DNA of 64,000 nt, taken from NCBI GenBank assembly GCA_026182355.1, contig JAPFBL010000243.1:868001-932000 (forward strand). Direction: 5' to 3'. Positions 24,503-36,839 of this stretch are shown in pieces; the first letter of the stretch is position 1, and each line of letters opens with the position of its first letter. Origin of the DNA: Hermatobates lingyangjiaoensis. Its lineage: Eukaryota > Arthropoda > Insecta > Hemiptera > Hermatobatidae. The position numbers were made by a program, and so were the translations under genes. Below the pieces are notes generated by a model, which was given only the letters and a program-made list of their open reading frames with translations, did no database searches and was not told where the DNA came from.

Positions 24503-24546
<44 letters not shown>
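24391..24546 (+). mobile_element. PLE 3'-terminal scrap between two (TA)n tracts
   Basis: A 65-bp piece (about 24441-24506) containing TGTGGTTTGATCATTGATTG and a GTTTCACGTGTTTATGTGAA palindrome, which is exactly the AGATCT-family 3' end, lies between (TA)n at 24391-24440 and 24507-24545. (GA)n follows at 24550-24573. Confidence 0.75.
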
Positions 24547-24549
<3 letters not shown>

Positions 24550-24574
24550 AGAGAGAGAGAGAGAGAGAGAGAGC

Positions 24575-27283
24575 ATAGGTTCCTAAACTTTCTTTTTTTT
24601 GACATATTCAACTTTCAAAGTTTAGCTTTGGTTCCCACTCCAGTTAACATTTCTACCATATTCGAAAACTTGACATAAAATATGAAGATTAGCTCTAACT
24701 ATGGAAATTTACGTTGAGGTTGAGTTCCAACCACGAACTAACAGTTTTCAAAAAAAAAAAAAAAAAAGTCAGAATTGATTGTGCTGCGAGTGGATGTGAA
24801 AAATGTAAATTTGGCCAATCAAAAAAGTGATTCTATCCAACTTTTTTTTTGACATCTATTCACAGCACAAAAAGGAGCCTCTCAGGTTTTTTATTTAGAA
24901 AACTCCCTATTCGGTGTGGTCAAAATAAAAATAGCATATTGTTTTAAGTTTTTTTTTTATTCAAATATGTAATTATTACACTTTTAATTATTATTCTTGC
25001 CATATTATATTGTTAAATGATAACAGTCGTAATATAATTATAATGAAATATTAATAACGTCACGTGACTTCTACAATGACCATCACTCTATTACTATAGA
25101 GCAAGTCTCATATCAATATGGTGTGGCAAAAAACTAATCCAAATTTTTTTTTCTTTAGAACAATATAAAACAATACAACTATAGAACTATAGAACAATAT
25201 AACATAAATTATCTTTTTACAACCTTTCTTGAGATATCTTGTAATTTTATTATTTGTTTCTCCCATATGTTCTTTGCAAGCCAAGTGTGTTAGTTTCTAT
25301 ATAAACTAAAGTCTTATTCATCGTTTTTTTTTTTAAACCAAATAATAAAAATAGTATTCTTGGTAATCTTGTTAAAGGGATATAGCGCTTGTTTTGTTAT
25401 TTAGCTCTAATGGCTGAAATATCCACTGATAACAGTGATTCATAGTACTCTGAAGATCTAGATATCGGGGAGCTAACTTTAGCTATGATGTTGCAGGAAG
25501 CTGACCCAAGATCCTTCGCAAGATTGTACAAAATCTCTAACTTTTAAATCGTTATTTTTCTTTATAACAGCCAACAAGAACACATGATTAATCATGTATT
25601 TTTATTTCCTTACAAATTTTATTGTTTTAACAATATGTAATGATTGACTTTTGTTTAGTTTTTTTTTTGCAGTTATTGCAGTTCTTAACATATATTCTCC
25701 AATTCCCCCCCCCCCCCCCCCCACAGTTTAGTGAGCCAAGTCTCCATTCCCAATCACGTTATCAGACTTTGACAAATTATATATTTTAGAACATGCAGTG
25801 TTTAGCACATAAGTAAAAAATACATATGACAAGATTTATTTATTTATTATTATATTATAACTACCCTTAGAGGGTTCACAAGAATAGTGATACATGTTAC
25901 ATAAAAAAAAAATGAAATAAAAAAGTGGACAAACCACCCTTTGGTGGTACTCTATATAAACTGTTTTGGCCATTTGAAATCAGTCTTGACAGCTAGCATT
26001 GCTGTGCAGATCTCGGGGACATCTTTTTAACCTTCGAATAGGGTTGGTAGGAATCTGTTGGGATGATAATTGTTGAATTAAAAGGTTTAGGTTAATGGAT
26101 AAAGATTCATGAATTTTGCGGTAACGTGATCGGATTTCTTGGTCGATAAAAGGAATTTTCAAATTTTAACAACATAATTAATTTATTGATTTAATTTATA
26201 ATTTATTGATTAATTTATTGACAAAACTTGACTAACTTTCCTTTTGTCTATCTATTGTATCGTATCAATCATTTCATACCCATAATAATTTTTATAAAAT
26301 GTTTTTATAAAGATTTTTTTTTTTGTTTTTATATATTAAAGACTAAAGATAATTCTCCTTAAGAGTGATTATTGAAACTTTTTCACTATTTTATAAAAAA
26401 AAAAAAACTTTACCATAGAAATATTTGAACAGCAGTAGCAGTATATTTTTTGAAAAGACAACCAATACTGCGAATTTAATGAGAGATCACACTTTTTAAT
26501 CCAAAAACCTACCCTTGTAGAATAAATGACTGCAGAAAAAAAAAACTTTAACGATTTTTTTAAAGAATAAACTAACGAAGACCTTTCATCAAAATAATAA
26601 GAACTTGTAAAATGGAATCAACTTTTGACGGCCGACCCAATGAATGCAATTAAATTTTATGAATTTTAAAATACGTTTTCACATTCTTTAGTTCGATATA
26701 ATTAAAAAGTTATAATTTTTATAATTGTTAATTTATTCTTATGAAAGTAGTTATTTTTGGGGGAAGGGGGATCCAATTAAAATGAAAATAATAATTTTTT
26801 TTTTTATAAGAATGATAAAAAAAACCCCTGACTTTAGTAATATATGGTAGCTTGGAAAGAGTTGATTCATGAGGGTGTTTATGGTGTCCATGTTACATTA
26901 TTATGTGATTAAATGATTATGTAATGATAATGATAAAATCCTTACCACATAAAAGGCGTTATCATAATCATCCAGTTAAATAAATCTATGAATAATATTA
27001 TTACTATTACTATTTAGTTATTACTATCCTATACATTTGATGTATAGGAGGTACATTTGTATAGGATCTCACTGGCGATGTGATTGTAAAAGTTTTTATT
27101 CTGTTCTTTGCTATGTGATCTCAAATTATTTGCAAACATATTTCATAATCAATCACAGATAAGTTTGGTTTTTCGTTAAGCCATATGAACTCTATGATAT
27201 TGTATAAGACCTTTGTATCATATGAAAAATCCACAATGAAACAAAATCATTAGTTGTGCAATCCGTAGTTGTGTGGTATTGAC
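24575..27283. other. Long unannotated AT-rich region
   Basis: A small imperfect inverted repeat (TGTGCTGCGAGTGGATGT at about 24780 against a matching arm at about 24855) may be a MITE. A C run lies at 25706-25723. No supported gene. Confidence 0.45.
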
Positions 27284-27496
27284 TCATTCTGAGGTAAAAT
27301 GGATAAACCAACAAAAGTCTCCACACAAATGAAGTTTTATTCAACGCGTTTCGAACACTTTGTGTGTACTGACAGTCAGTACCACTTCCTTGGTTTCTTC
27401 CTGATGATGAACACAAAGTGTTCGAAACGCGTTGAATAAAACTTCATTTGTGTGGAGACTTTTTTTTGTTGGTTTATCCATTTTACCTCAGAATGA
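27284..27496. mobile_element. 213-bp palindrome of two ACGCGT-type pLTRs
   Basis: Arms run from TCATTCTGAGGTAAAATGGA inward through ACTTCATTTGTGTGGAGACT to the cores. The plus core is intact. The minus arm lacks the CTGANGA side, with a short unique centre between them. Confidence 0.85.
27401..27433 (+). ncRNA. Hammerhead-like core, ACGCGT family
   Basis: CTGATGA at 27401-27407 (the canonical hammerhead box), linker T, perfect stem GAACAC/GTGTTC with loop AAA, GAA at 27424-27426, ACGCGT at 27427-27432, then T. Confidence 0.78.
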
Positions 27497-27726
27497 AACA
27501 AAATGTTAGTATAATATGGGACAAAGTGTTAATTTGCAATTTACAGGTAATGTAATATTTACGAAATGAAATTGATGTGTGTGTTTTCGGAGTGGTAATA
27601 GAGCAAGAGGTTTGCAGCTTCTGAACTTGTAATGGAGATATAGTGTGAATTCCTGGTTCTATCTGATCTTTTGAGAAGTGTCATTTTTAAGTACTTTCTA
27701 GTAGTGAAGGAAATTTCAAATATTCT

Positions 27727-27871
27727 ACTTGCGTTTGCTAACAGCGCGTTTCAAACACTTAGTGTTCTTCTTCAAGTTTATATCTAAAAGACATTCATAT
27801 ATATGAGCTTTAAAAACATATCTATGTCAAAAGTAACAACCCTTTTCGAACACTTTGTGTTTTTCTTCAGG
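27727..27871 (-). mobile_element. Two direct ACGCGT-type core fragments
   Basis: Cores at about 27743-27776 and 27838-27870, about 94 bp apart and in the same orientation. The first has TTGAAGA and ACGCGC; the second has a shortened stem. Both look inactive. Confidence 0.7.
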
Positions 27872-27905
27872 TTAACATCTAAAAAACAAATATATATATA
27901 AAAAT

Positions 27906-28160
27906 AGAATTTCCTGTCTTGTAAGTAGACAGGAAAAAAGTAGTGCCTTATTCTTGCATATAAAAAATGAAAATCATCATATTGATTGGACAGGAGCTAA
28001 ATTTATTACCAATGAAAAATCAATGTTGTTAAGAAATATTATTGAATCGTCTCTAATTAAATTTAATAGATCAAATATTATGAACATTAGTAACGGTCTC
28101 TTCAAACTTGATACTTTCGTCACGAGGGCAATAGCCTCTTCAAAGAGGGTTGACAGCTAG
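27906..28160 (+). pseudogene. PLE C-terminal region (end of GIY-YIG domain)
   Basis: The frame is open from the truncation point to a stop at 28158-28160. It reads ...SALFLHIKNENHHIDW, then ..RNIIESSLIK and MNISNGLFKLD. Spaced His, W, ES..IK and MN..G residues in this order are typical of the end of PLE proteins after the GIY-YIG core (family knowledge; no search was run). There is no internal start codon with a plausible role, since the N-terminus, RT domain and GIY-YIG motif are missing. It is a dead fragment, not a gene. Confidence in the PLE assignment is raised by the ribozyme-bearing 3' end directly downstream. Confidence 0.72.
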
Positions 28161-28336
28161 CGGATAGTTTTTTTTACTTTTTCTTACTGTACTCCTTTGT
28201 TTCCCCCAAACATCCCTTTCTGGACATTAGTCCTTTCCTGCGCTTCACCCTTTTAAAATACCACTCTTCCCTCCCACTCTTCTCAACTCGTCACCAGATG
28301 TTTTCTGCATCTAGTGTTTCAGTTGGTTTTTTGACT

Positions 28337-28371
28337 CTGACGAAGACCGCTTGTTACGGTTGAAAGATCTT
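28337..28371 (+). ncRNA. Hammerhead-like core, AGATCT family
   Basis: CTGACGA at 28337-28343, linker A, stem GACCG/CGGTT with loop CTTGTTA, GAA at 28362-28364, AGATCT at 28365-28370, then T. Confidence 0.72.
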
Positions 28372-28419
28372 AGTCTTGTTTTCCCATTTTCTTATTGTGA
28401 TTTGATCATATATATATAT

Positions 28420-28698
28420 ATAAAAAGATTTCACATAAACACGTGAAACAACAATCAATGATCAAACCACAATAAGAAATGGGAAAACAAGACTAAGATC
28501 TTTCAACCGTAACAAGCGGTCTTCGTCAGAGTCAAAAACCCAACTGAACACTAGATGCAGAAAACATCTGGTGAGGAGTTGAGAAGAGTGGGAGGGAAGA
28601 GTGGTATTTAATAGAATTAAATAGAATAGAATTAAATAGAATATTAAATACCACTCTTCCCTCCCACTCTTCTCAACTCCTCACCAGATCTTTTCTGC

Positions 28699-28699
<1 letters not shown>
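28420..28699. mobile_element. Inverted AGATCT-type pLTR plus a plus-strand fragment
   Basis: A minus copy (28424-28610) mirrors the preceding PLE end through core and C/T-rich part. A further plus fragment (28644-28699) repeats CCACTCTTCCCTCCCACTC and stops in (TA)n. Together with 28255-28410 this makes a palindrome of more than 350 bp centred on (TA)n. Confidence 0.82.
28495..28529 (-). ncRNA. Hammerhead-like core, AGATCT family, opposite strand
   Basis: Identical in all core parts to 28337-28371, including loop CTTGTTA. Confidence 0.72.
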
Positions 28700-28742
<43 letters not shown>

Positions 28743-28754
28743 CTTTAATATATA

Positions 28755-28850
28755 TGGTTTATCCTGAATAAGAACACGAAGTGTTCGAAACTCATTGTTA
28801 GTTTTGACATAAAACTCTTCTGTGTGTAGGAATAATTTTTAAAATATGCC
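28755..28850 (+). mobile_element. ACGCGT-type pLTR fragment
   Basis: Core 28764-28796 has CTGAATA (G8 changed), stem GAACAC/GTGTTC, GAA and ACTCAT. Probably inactive. Confidence 0.7.
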
Positions 28851-29689
28851 TAGTTTAATGCTACTAGAAAAGTGGGAAATATAGTACATACTACTATTTT
28901 TAAATTCTGTAATATCAAAGATCCTATGGATTAAAGATGAAAGCATTTGACAAAGTTAACTGTATAGTGTTGTCACATAGACGGGAGATTGGCAAGTTAT
29001 TCTTTTTTTTTTTTTTTTATATGAAATTTATATAATGAAGATAAGAGTTTTAAGCAAATTACTCCAATCTATAGAGAAGAGTTGAGGAAATCTAGTGAAA
29101 TGGCGGCATTACTTAGTTTAGATTACTGGTTAGGTGATGGTTTTGGATGACACAATTCTGCTAGCTAAATGGAGAAGTCGTGTTCACATCCCGATGACTT
29201 GAGTCCTAATCGACCTGGCTCAAGGAGTCCTTGTTCCTCCTTAACCTTTCACTGTCAGCATTCTTTATAACACCCAGTTTTATGTCATATTAATACCTCC
29301 CAGTCATAAAAATTTATATCATTTACTTTCACAGTTATAATCATGGTTATACACTTTTTTCTTTCCTTTTTTATTTATGAAATATTAACTCAAAATCCTA
29401 ATATAACTTATTGCTTAATAAAGCGATTATAAATGAATCTGGAGTGGCCTACACTCAACTTTACTATAAGTAAACATAATATCATACTTCTTGGGAATAT
29501 AATATATAATTCTAATGTAGTGCAATCAGTTATTATGTGGTATTTACTCATTGTAGTCAGTTTCCATTTCCAGTCAGTCTTATTCAGAGGCACTCATCCT
29601 TAGGTTCGTCCTTTCTGCCTTATTTTATTTTATATTAATTTTTGTACTTATTTACTTTGTGCTATAGATAACTCTCTGGTTCATTGTAT
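28851..29689. other. Unannotated AT-rich DNA
   Basis: Nothing supported. Confidence 0.5.
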
Positions 29690-29800
29690 TTTTTTAGTTA
29701 ATACCTGAAGAAGAACACTACGTGTTCGAAACGCGTTGTTTATATCATTAAAACTTTTATATGTGGAGACCATTTCATTAGATTTTTACCCTACAATAAT
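29690..29800 (+). mobile_element. ACGCGT-type pLTR, same subtype as the 11.4-12.3 kb array
   Basis: After the core comes TATATGTGGAGACCATTTCA and TTTTTACCCTACAAT, matching on the opposite strand the units at 11.4-12.3 kb and the copy at 61.1 kb. Confidence 0.8.
29705..29737 (+). ncRNA. Hammerhead-like core, ACGCGT family
   Basis: CTGAAGA 29705-29711, linker A, perfect stem GAACAC (29713-29718)/GTGTTC (29722-29727) with loop TAC, GAA, ACGCGT 29731-29736, T. No decay visible. Confidence 0.78.
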
Positions 29801-31941
29801 ATATAATGTTCCTTTTAGGTATAATATAAATGTCTAAATGAGAGATGTTCTTTAGTCTTTCATCCCTGGAGGTAGTACATATAGTGATTGATCCACTTAT
29901 CAATATAAAGGCTTATTTTTGTATATCACACCACTGATCCAAATAATATCATTAGTATCACTAGAGCAGTAATAACATTTTTGAAAAACGAAATTGTAAA
30001 TTTTGGTTTACGGAATAATCTCTTACAGGAGATCATCGCTTTTGTTCCAATGGCCAGTGGATCTCTCATATAGTTTATCTGACCTTCTACCTTGAATATT
30101 GAAGACAAATTTTCCCATTTAAAACTTCAAATTGTTCGTATTTTGTCTGAAAAATCTCAGAAACCTATAAGGAAAAATGTCGTTTTAAGATAATGTTTAA
30201 TTTAAGATATAGGATAATTCCATTTATAATTTTTAAAAAAATGTTTTCAATTTTGTATTATGTTTTACATTTTTGATAAATTATGAAATTATTATACAGG
30301 GAATTTTATGGCATGCTACTGTTTTTAAAAAAATTACTTTTCTTTCCCTTTATCAAAAATCGTAATAATACAATTTATTCTGGTTTTAAATGTCTCCAGT
30401 TTTGTAGTTCTATAGCGGGCAGACAAACGAACTTTGTACTTTGCATATATACTGGTAGGTAAATATAGTTGCTACATTGGTGAACGCTCACACAAGCAAT
30501 GCGATTTCTAGAGTTCAGTCTGACTTTTGTTATACGATTTCAAATTATTTTAAACATATTTGATGAATTCAACCAATCACAGATAAGTTGAGATTTTCTT
30601 TTAGATATACGAACACTGGGGTGTTATAATGCCTCCGTATCGCATGACAATCAAGAATGAAACAAAATACACTGGGAGGCTGGTAATAGTCATTGAAATA
30701 TATTATTAGTGGAATAATTAAATAAATGAAAGGTAGCCATATAATCTGATGAGTTGTGATTTAGGTGTGGGAGATGACGTAGTTCTTTTTTTAATACTTT
30801 GCATTCATTGGCAGGCATTAGTCCTTCGTCATCCATTCAACACTAGTCCAGGTGATTAGATTAGTGATGAAGCACAAATGAAAGAAATTGTTATAACAAA
30901 ATAAAATTTACTTTTCTTAGTCCCTACCAAAGAAGTTACTATTCAAAATTACAAAACAAAAAAAAATATTTAAGCAAGAAATACAAATTACTACCCCATA
31001 AACTGTTCAATAAATTATGAACCATGTAGAGATAAAATATATATTTGGTATTTATTGAGGTCAGTGGTCTCACGTCAATCTGTTGACTTGTTTTTTTTAT
31101 ATAAGATGTAAGTTTCTTGTGAATGAAATATTTTCCTTAAAGAACTTTAAAATATTTGATAAAGAACTTAAAGAACTTTACAAAAGATATTTTTCATCCG
31201 ATAGCAGGTACAATCTCTCATTAACTCTGTAGCAATAATCGACTTTTCTTTAAACCAATCAGATAATCGATTTTTTTAATGACTTTTTCAAGTGGAAAAT
31301 CGAAAAGTAAATAATGAATGTAAGTAAATGGTTGGCTACTCTTATAAAGAAGGATTTATCAGGGGATTCTGCGTTTTCTTCTTTCTATCACTTTGAACTA
31401 GCCAGTTCCATTTTTAAAAATATCTTCTTTTTTTTATTTTAAAATAGTCTGTAAAAAATTATTTTACAACCAAAAATTATAAAGTTGATTTTGCTAATTC
31501 ATTTTTTCTCGTTACTTTCATTATAACATAGTAGGAACAACACAAAATACAGAGATATATTCATTGTAATAAATTTAAGACTTTAATAATTTCTAAGAAT
31601 GATAAAATACCCTTTGAATCAAAACAAGGAGTATTGTTGAATTTTATTAGTGAGTATAGATTTCATGACACTCAAACTATTATGACAAATCAGACAAAAA
31701 TCTAGAAATCGTTTGTGTGTATGATTAATATTCTTTGATTGTTATAGATAAAATGCAGTATTTTTTTTATTTTTCTTGATAGATAGTATACTTATTTTAG
31801 TTAAATCTGATGTAATATGGAGATCAAGTTCTGTTAATGCTGCGTTTTGATATTGTTTCATTGTATGAATATATGAGTATGTATGTATGAGTATTTATTG
31901 TTTAAAGTAGTTAGTTCTATCTTTTTTTTTTTTTTTTCAAG
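29801..31941. other. Unannotated AT-rich DNA
   Basis: No element ends or frames of note. Confidence 0.5.
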
Positions 31942-32226
31942 TGTTTAAACCGATCCCCTAGCGAGTGATAACGTCAGCCGTTTACCGGCTTTTTGTTTGA
32001 TCGGTGATTCTATATTGGGAGTCCTAAATTTTTTCCTAACTCAAGTAGATTTCGAGTAGGGATCTTTAATGGCAGGCTTGGGACCGACGGCTTAACGTCC
32101 TCTCCGAGGACGACTTACTCAAATTTATTCACCTCCAGCGTGAATAAATCGAGGGCCAGGTGGGGATCGATCCCTGGACGACCAGCTCAGAGGCGAGTAC
32201 CTTAACCACTGAGCTAACCTGGCCCT
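31942..32226 (-). repeat. tRNA-derived SINE, tail C
   Basis: The head and body are as elsewhere. The tail differs from A and B and contains, on the plus strand, CAGCCGTTTACCGGCTT and CGGTGATTCTA. The same tail occurs at 58.99 kb. Confidence 0.88.
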
Positions 32227-32719
32227 CTTAGTTTTCTTTGTATATTTGTTAGAATAGTGTTGTTGTTATATTTTAGGAAAAATAAAACTTTTTATCTGCT
32301 TTAAGTTGGTTGAAGCAAGCTGTTGGTTGTACTAGAATGTATGTCAGCTGACAACCTAATGAAGGCTTCAATATATACCAGTAGATTGCTCTATCAGATT
32401 CAGATTTACCAGATACTACCGTCCTAATGTAGATTTCACTGTAGAATATTCTCTTTTATTCCTAAATTTATCTCCATTTACTATGATTTTAATTTTACAG
32501 AAATGGGAAGAAAAAAGAAGGTAATGTATCCAAAGATAAAGAAGAACGAGCATTCATAAGTGTATTATTAATACAAAAGTACAAGTCATTCAACATTGAT
32601 ATCAAAACTTCATGATTGAATAGAAATATTTCATGTTTAGGATGTGTGCAATCATTAAGATCTTGATACTAAGGAAAAAGAAATTGCATGTTTTTTAGTG
32701 GTATAATTCATACTTTGAA
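32227..32719. other. Unannotated AT-rich DNA
   Basis: Nothing recognised. Confidence 0.5.
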
Positions 32720-32905
32720 TGTATATATATATATAAAGATTTCACATAAACACGTGAAATAACAATCAATGATCAAACCACAACAAGAAAATGGGAAAAC
32801 AAGACTAAGATCTTTCAACCGTAACAAGCGGTCTTCGTCAGAGTCAAAAACTCAACTGATCTTAGTCTTGTTTTCCCATTTTCTTATTGTGCTTTGATCA
32901 TATAT
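32720..32905. mobile_element. AGATCT-type pLTR pair, plus arm truncated
   Basis: The minus copy is complete from its 3' end (CACGTGAAATAACAATCA) to past the core. The plus arm begins within AGATCT, lacking the box and hairpin, and runs to (TA)n at 32901. Confidence 0.82.
32807..32841 (-). ncRNA. Hammerhead-like core, AGATCT family
   Basis: CTGACGA, linker A, GACCG/CGGTT, GAA, AGATCT, T: unchanged from the 28.3-kb copies. Confidence 0.72.
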
Positions 32906-34596
32906 ATATTATAAATTTAATTATTTATTATTTTATTAATTCATACATTTTTTGTTCAATTGATTTTTGTATTTATGAAGATTCCTTTTTTTTTTTATTA
33001 TTTTTCCCCCGTTTTTATTCATCTTCAGCTATTTCTACGAGCTGTTTTCGTTGTGGCCACCCTGCACATGTTCTTTAAAGCTATTAAGTTGGCTATCGTC
33101 TTCTCAGTACTTCACTTCCTTTCCTGGGTACGACAGTTAAAAGGGTCAAAATATTGATGTGAGTCCTAGTATATGTTTTTCATTCGTGTTTTCAAAGTTT
33201 TCAATATATATATATAAAATGATAAATACTCTAGATTTTATATTAATGACATTATAAATATTAATTTTCTATCGTTGGGTAATAAAATATATTACATAAA
33301 TGTAACTATTATTTGTATTAATTACTATGAACACTTTAAAAAACAGTAAATTATATTTGTAAATCACTTTCGAGGAGCTTGCTATTCGTCTAGTCAACCT
33401 CATATGCTCATATAGGTACGTGTCCCAAGGGACGCCAGTATTCAATATGCGTCATATACTGCAGTATTAGAAGATATTTAAGTCTAGTTCAAAATGATAT
33501 CACACAAAGTAAATTTAAATTTAGCCTTTTAACATTCACTATGATAAAAACCTTTTAGGACCAGTATGTGGATCATACATTAATTGGTATAATATGGATA
33601 TGTCAGTTGTCCTTTATGTTATGAATAGTAGAAGGTTCAATGTTTGCGTGTTTATCTAGTTAAGAGGTTTAGTAAAAAGGTTGCTTTGTAGAAGGTTGTT
33701 ACGTAGTCAAGCTATGCTTGAGCTTTAGTTGGGCGGAAGATGCCTAATTCTGTGCTGAAGCAGATTGTCAGGCAAAAGTTTGTTCAAAGTTTTCAGTCAG
33801 TCTTGATTAGATTGAGAGACCCTTCGTTGTTGTTGAGGCAAAAAAAAAGTGTGGGGGGGAAACTCTTAACCAAGATCAGAAAGTTTTCAAGGAAGTCGAC
33901 CATCAAAACTACGACCGGTCCTATTGTAACTGACTTTTGAGGGTAGTTCTCTAACACGGCATTCGTTCTTTAATCCTTTCACTTTCCTTTATCATATGCT
34001 AAACAATTATTTAGACTGGTCGTATTTATATAAACGATGTTTAGGAAATAACATAAAATAGTTACAATGCATAGGTGTTCAGTGTAACACAAAGTAAATA
34101 TAAACAGCAAAATGTAATATACATTAAAATGACGGTATAATTGTGAATTACTTATATCCAGCTTCAAATTTACATTTTTAACGAGTTTTTGAAAAGAACG
34201 TACGAAAGCAAGAGAGTAGGGAATAGGTGTTGGTGTTTTAAATAAAGTAAATATTTTCATATTAATAAACGAGAGCAGTTAACCAAATGTGTGATGAACT
34301 TTAGCAGCCTTTTTCAAGAATTGTCCATTCATTTTTAGTAAAACAGAACTGATTGTAGTGAATTATAAAGTTGCTTTTTTTAGGCATGATTCTTTGCTGT
34401 TAAGGTCAATGTTGAACTTTTCATGATCTGATTCATTGATTTGTTCCCAAAACAAATGATGGTATACAAATATGAAGTATTCTATGTTTCCCTCTTTCGA
34501 ATAGCATATTTATGTTGTTTAACATGTATTTCTAGCTCTTTACCAGTTTACCCATAATAACTCACGAGCTATGCAGGCAGTTATTGTGTGTTATTT
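32906..34596. other. Unannotated DNA with unexplained short frames
   Basis: 33700-33950 is less AT-rich and open for 66 codons on the plus strand, rich in K and R, with no recognised family. 33010-33080 contains CFRCGHPAH, faintly like a zinc knuckle but without the last Cys. I call neither a gene. Confidence 0.4.
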
Positions 34597-34850
34597 ACGT
34601 ATTACGTCTTCACCGCAAGGAATTTATTTTGTGACATGTTTCAAACACTTAGTGTTCATCATCAGGCATATCTGTCTCAGAAGGGATCTTCAGTTAACAG
34701 ATTGAGGTGGTTAAATGAGGTGCCTGTGAACTCCTCAATCACTGAACACCTCTTCTGAGGCAAATGTGCTTAATGATGAATACTAAGTGTTCGAAACGCG
34801 TTGTAAAATAAATTCCTTGTGGTGAAGACGTAATATATTCTCCTCACTAT
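34597..34850. mobile_element. Inverted pair of pLTRs with different palindromes
   Basis: Outer arms share ACGTCTTCACC and GGAATTTATTTT. The minus core carries ACATGT and the plus core (about 34771-34802) carries ACGCGT, with a decayed TTAATGA box on the plus side. Confidence 0.83.
34633..34665 (-). ncRNA. Hammerhead-like core with ACATGT
   Basis: CTGATGA (34665-34659), linker T, stem GAACAC/GTGTTT, GAA, ACATGT (34639-34634), C at 34633. Confidence 0.72.
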
Positions 34851-35508
34851 TATTACTCTTATAATACATAATACTATAATATATAATACATGATACTACC
34901 TATAATACATAAGCCTGCAACAATGGCAAGAGATGTATAAAAAACACCAATCCTTCATTGATACTCATCGACTGCCTTACTAGGCAATTCCGTAAAGTAT
35001 TCTATTCCTAACATTCTTCAAAACTTTAGTAACTCCAAACTATTTTAACAAGGTAGGAATACCTACCTGGCTAGTGCCAAACAAAATGGAGTTCAAGTAA
35101 TTTAGCAGGGTTGAAAGGTTCGTTCTCTGGTACTTTATTAAATTTATTAAAGCCACTTTTGACCTGTTTCTTTATATTATCAATGAAGGGTTCATTGTAC
35201 TTTAATTTTGCACCAACAATGTAGATAGGCTCAATTTCCTTGCCAGAAACCCTGTTATCACGTCCCCCACTACATTCCTTGTCTTCATGTGGCGAAAACT
35301 TTTTAATTATTTTATGATTAATCTAATTATAATTAGTTTTAATACATTTTTGTATGCTAATCAGCTGTATCATTTCTCATTTCATCGCCTTAAACGTCAG
35401 GAAATATATTTTTTCCTAGTAAAATTAACCCTTTTTGCAAATAAATTTTCAATAGTTTAAAAATTATTAGAAATAATTTAAATCAAATAAATCACTTGTG
35501 AGGTGCTA
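34851..35508. other. Unannotated AT-rich DNA
   Basis: Nothing recognised. Confidence 0.5.
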
Positions 35509-35712
35509 AGGGGGGTAGGTTAGCTCAGTGGTTAACTTTTCGTCTCTGAACTGGTAGGTCCAGGGTTCAATGACCAATGTAGAATCAACAGGTAATATGG
35601 TTCACCAGTTACTAAAATGAGGGTCCAATAATAAATGAACCACAATTTCAACCCCTAGAACATCACTAAAAGGTGAAAGCCTGACAAGTATGGGCGTTGG
35701 AAAACAAACAAC
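35509..35712 (+). repeat. SINE with the body deleted, head joined to tail A
   Basis: The head runs to GGGTTCAATG and joins directly to CCAATGTAGAATCAACAGGT. The roughly 150-bp body found in other copies is missing. The breakpoint shares CCA(C/A)-like bases. Confidence 0.85.
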
Positions 35713-36837
35713 AAACTAATAATAAGATGTTAACAATTTGTTTGTTGTTACAAACAACAGTTGTTTAATTTCTATTGTTTTTGGAATAAATGGTATTGAA
35801 TGTAGTTGTACCATAATTAATTTAAGGGAATGATGAAGATGTTAAAATGTTTTGTCATCGAATTATGAAATGGGTTTATTTTATTTGATAAGTGAGTCGG
35901 TTAAATGAAAAGCACGTATTGTGCTCACCAAAGACCTGTCTGTTGCCTCTTCAGTATCACTTGCTGGCAGTGCTAAACTTGCTGATGCTATCGCCACCCG
36001 CTCTTCGGAAAGTTTACGAGGGATATCAAGCAAGTGTTGTTATGATTGATAGACGTTAAGATAATGCTAGGGGTGGACGTCAAGTTGCTTGCAATTGTAT
36101 TTATACCCTTCTGACACGAGATACGGGGGGGTGGAGCTGCAGTTGTGCACTGTATCTACTTCCATTACCTTCTCTTATCAGTTCTTCCCCCTCTGCCTCT
36201 TATCTCTCTTCCATTTGTAATCGACAACCCTTAATTGTCGGTTCAAATTATGCAAAACTTTCCTAATCACTCAATTTTATTCCTACAATTATTTTATGCT
36301 TGTTTAAACAAAGATTTATATTCTTTCAACAATTTCCCGTAAAATTTAATATTTGGAAGGCATATTAGATATCATGTGACTGATAAACACTTTTAATTAA
36401 ATCAGTGGTGTAAGTAGTTGTTTAAACTGAACAGTTATGTTTATGAGTGGACTTGCGGTGTTTTCTTAATACAGTAACTGAGTACACAAGTTATAGATGC
36501 TTCGTTTTTGCTATACATTTTCTTCACAGTAGACATTTACTATTTCTCAAAATGAATATGTTAGTTAAGGCCCTTAATCAAATATGCTTGTTGGCATATC
36601 ATTGTGTTGTTTAGTTAAATACAAATATCAGAGAAGTAGAATTATTTATTTCTATTAGATAATTATACATATATAATTAAAGCAAAAAAAAACAGGAACA
36701 AAAAAAAAACACTCACGATTCTCGCTAATTTCGGCTGTCTTGCCGTCTTGAGGAGATGGAAAAGGAACACAGCAGCGGAGACGTGAATAGTTCCACCGAC
36801 CGATACAAACTGACACCTTTATATATATATATATATA
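35713..36837. other. Unannotated DNA
   Basis: 35920-36250 is less AT-rich. (TA)n at 36819-36837 precedes the next PLE. Nothing else recognised. Confidence 0.5.
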
Positions 36838-36839
36838 CT

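Larger units (their letters stand above)
27901..28410 (+). mobile_element. 5'-truncated PLE 3' end with AGATCT-type pLTR
   Basis: Follows a (TA)n-like run (27888-27900), encodes the PLE C-terminus, has a roughly 170-bp C/T-rich 3' untranslated part (CCACTCTTCCCTCCCACTC), then a ribozyme-like core, and ends at TTTGATCA in (TA)n at 28411-28423. This copy ties the abundant AGATCT-type ends to a GIY-YIG-encoding PLE. Confidence 0.82.

Noticed and set aside
32887..33157. Zinc-knuckle gag fragment (CFRCGHPAH)
   Set aside because: The last Cys is missing and the surrounding frame is low complexity; too weak to annotate.
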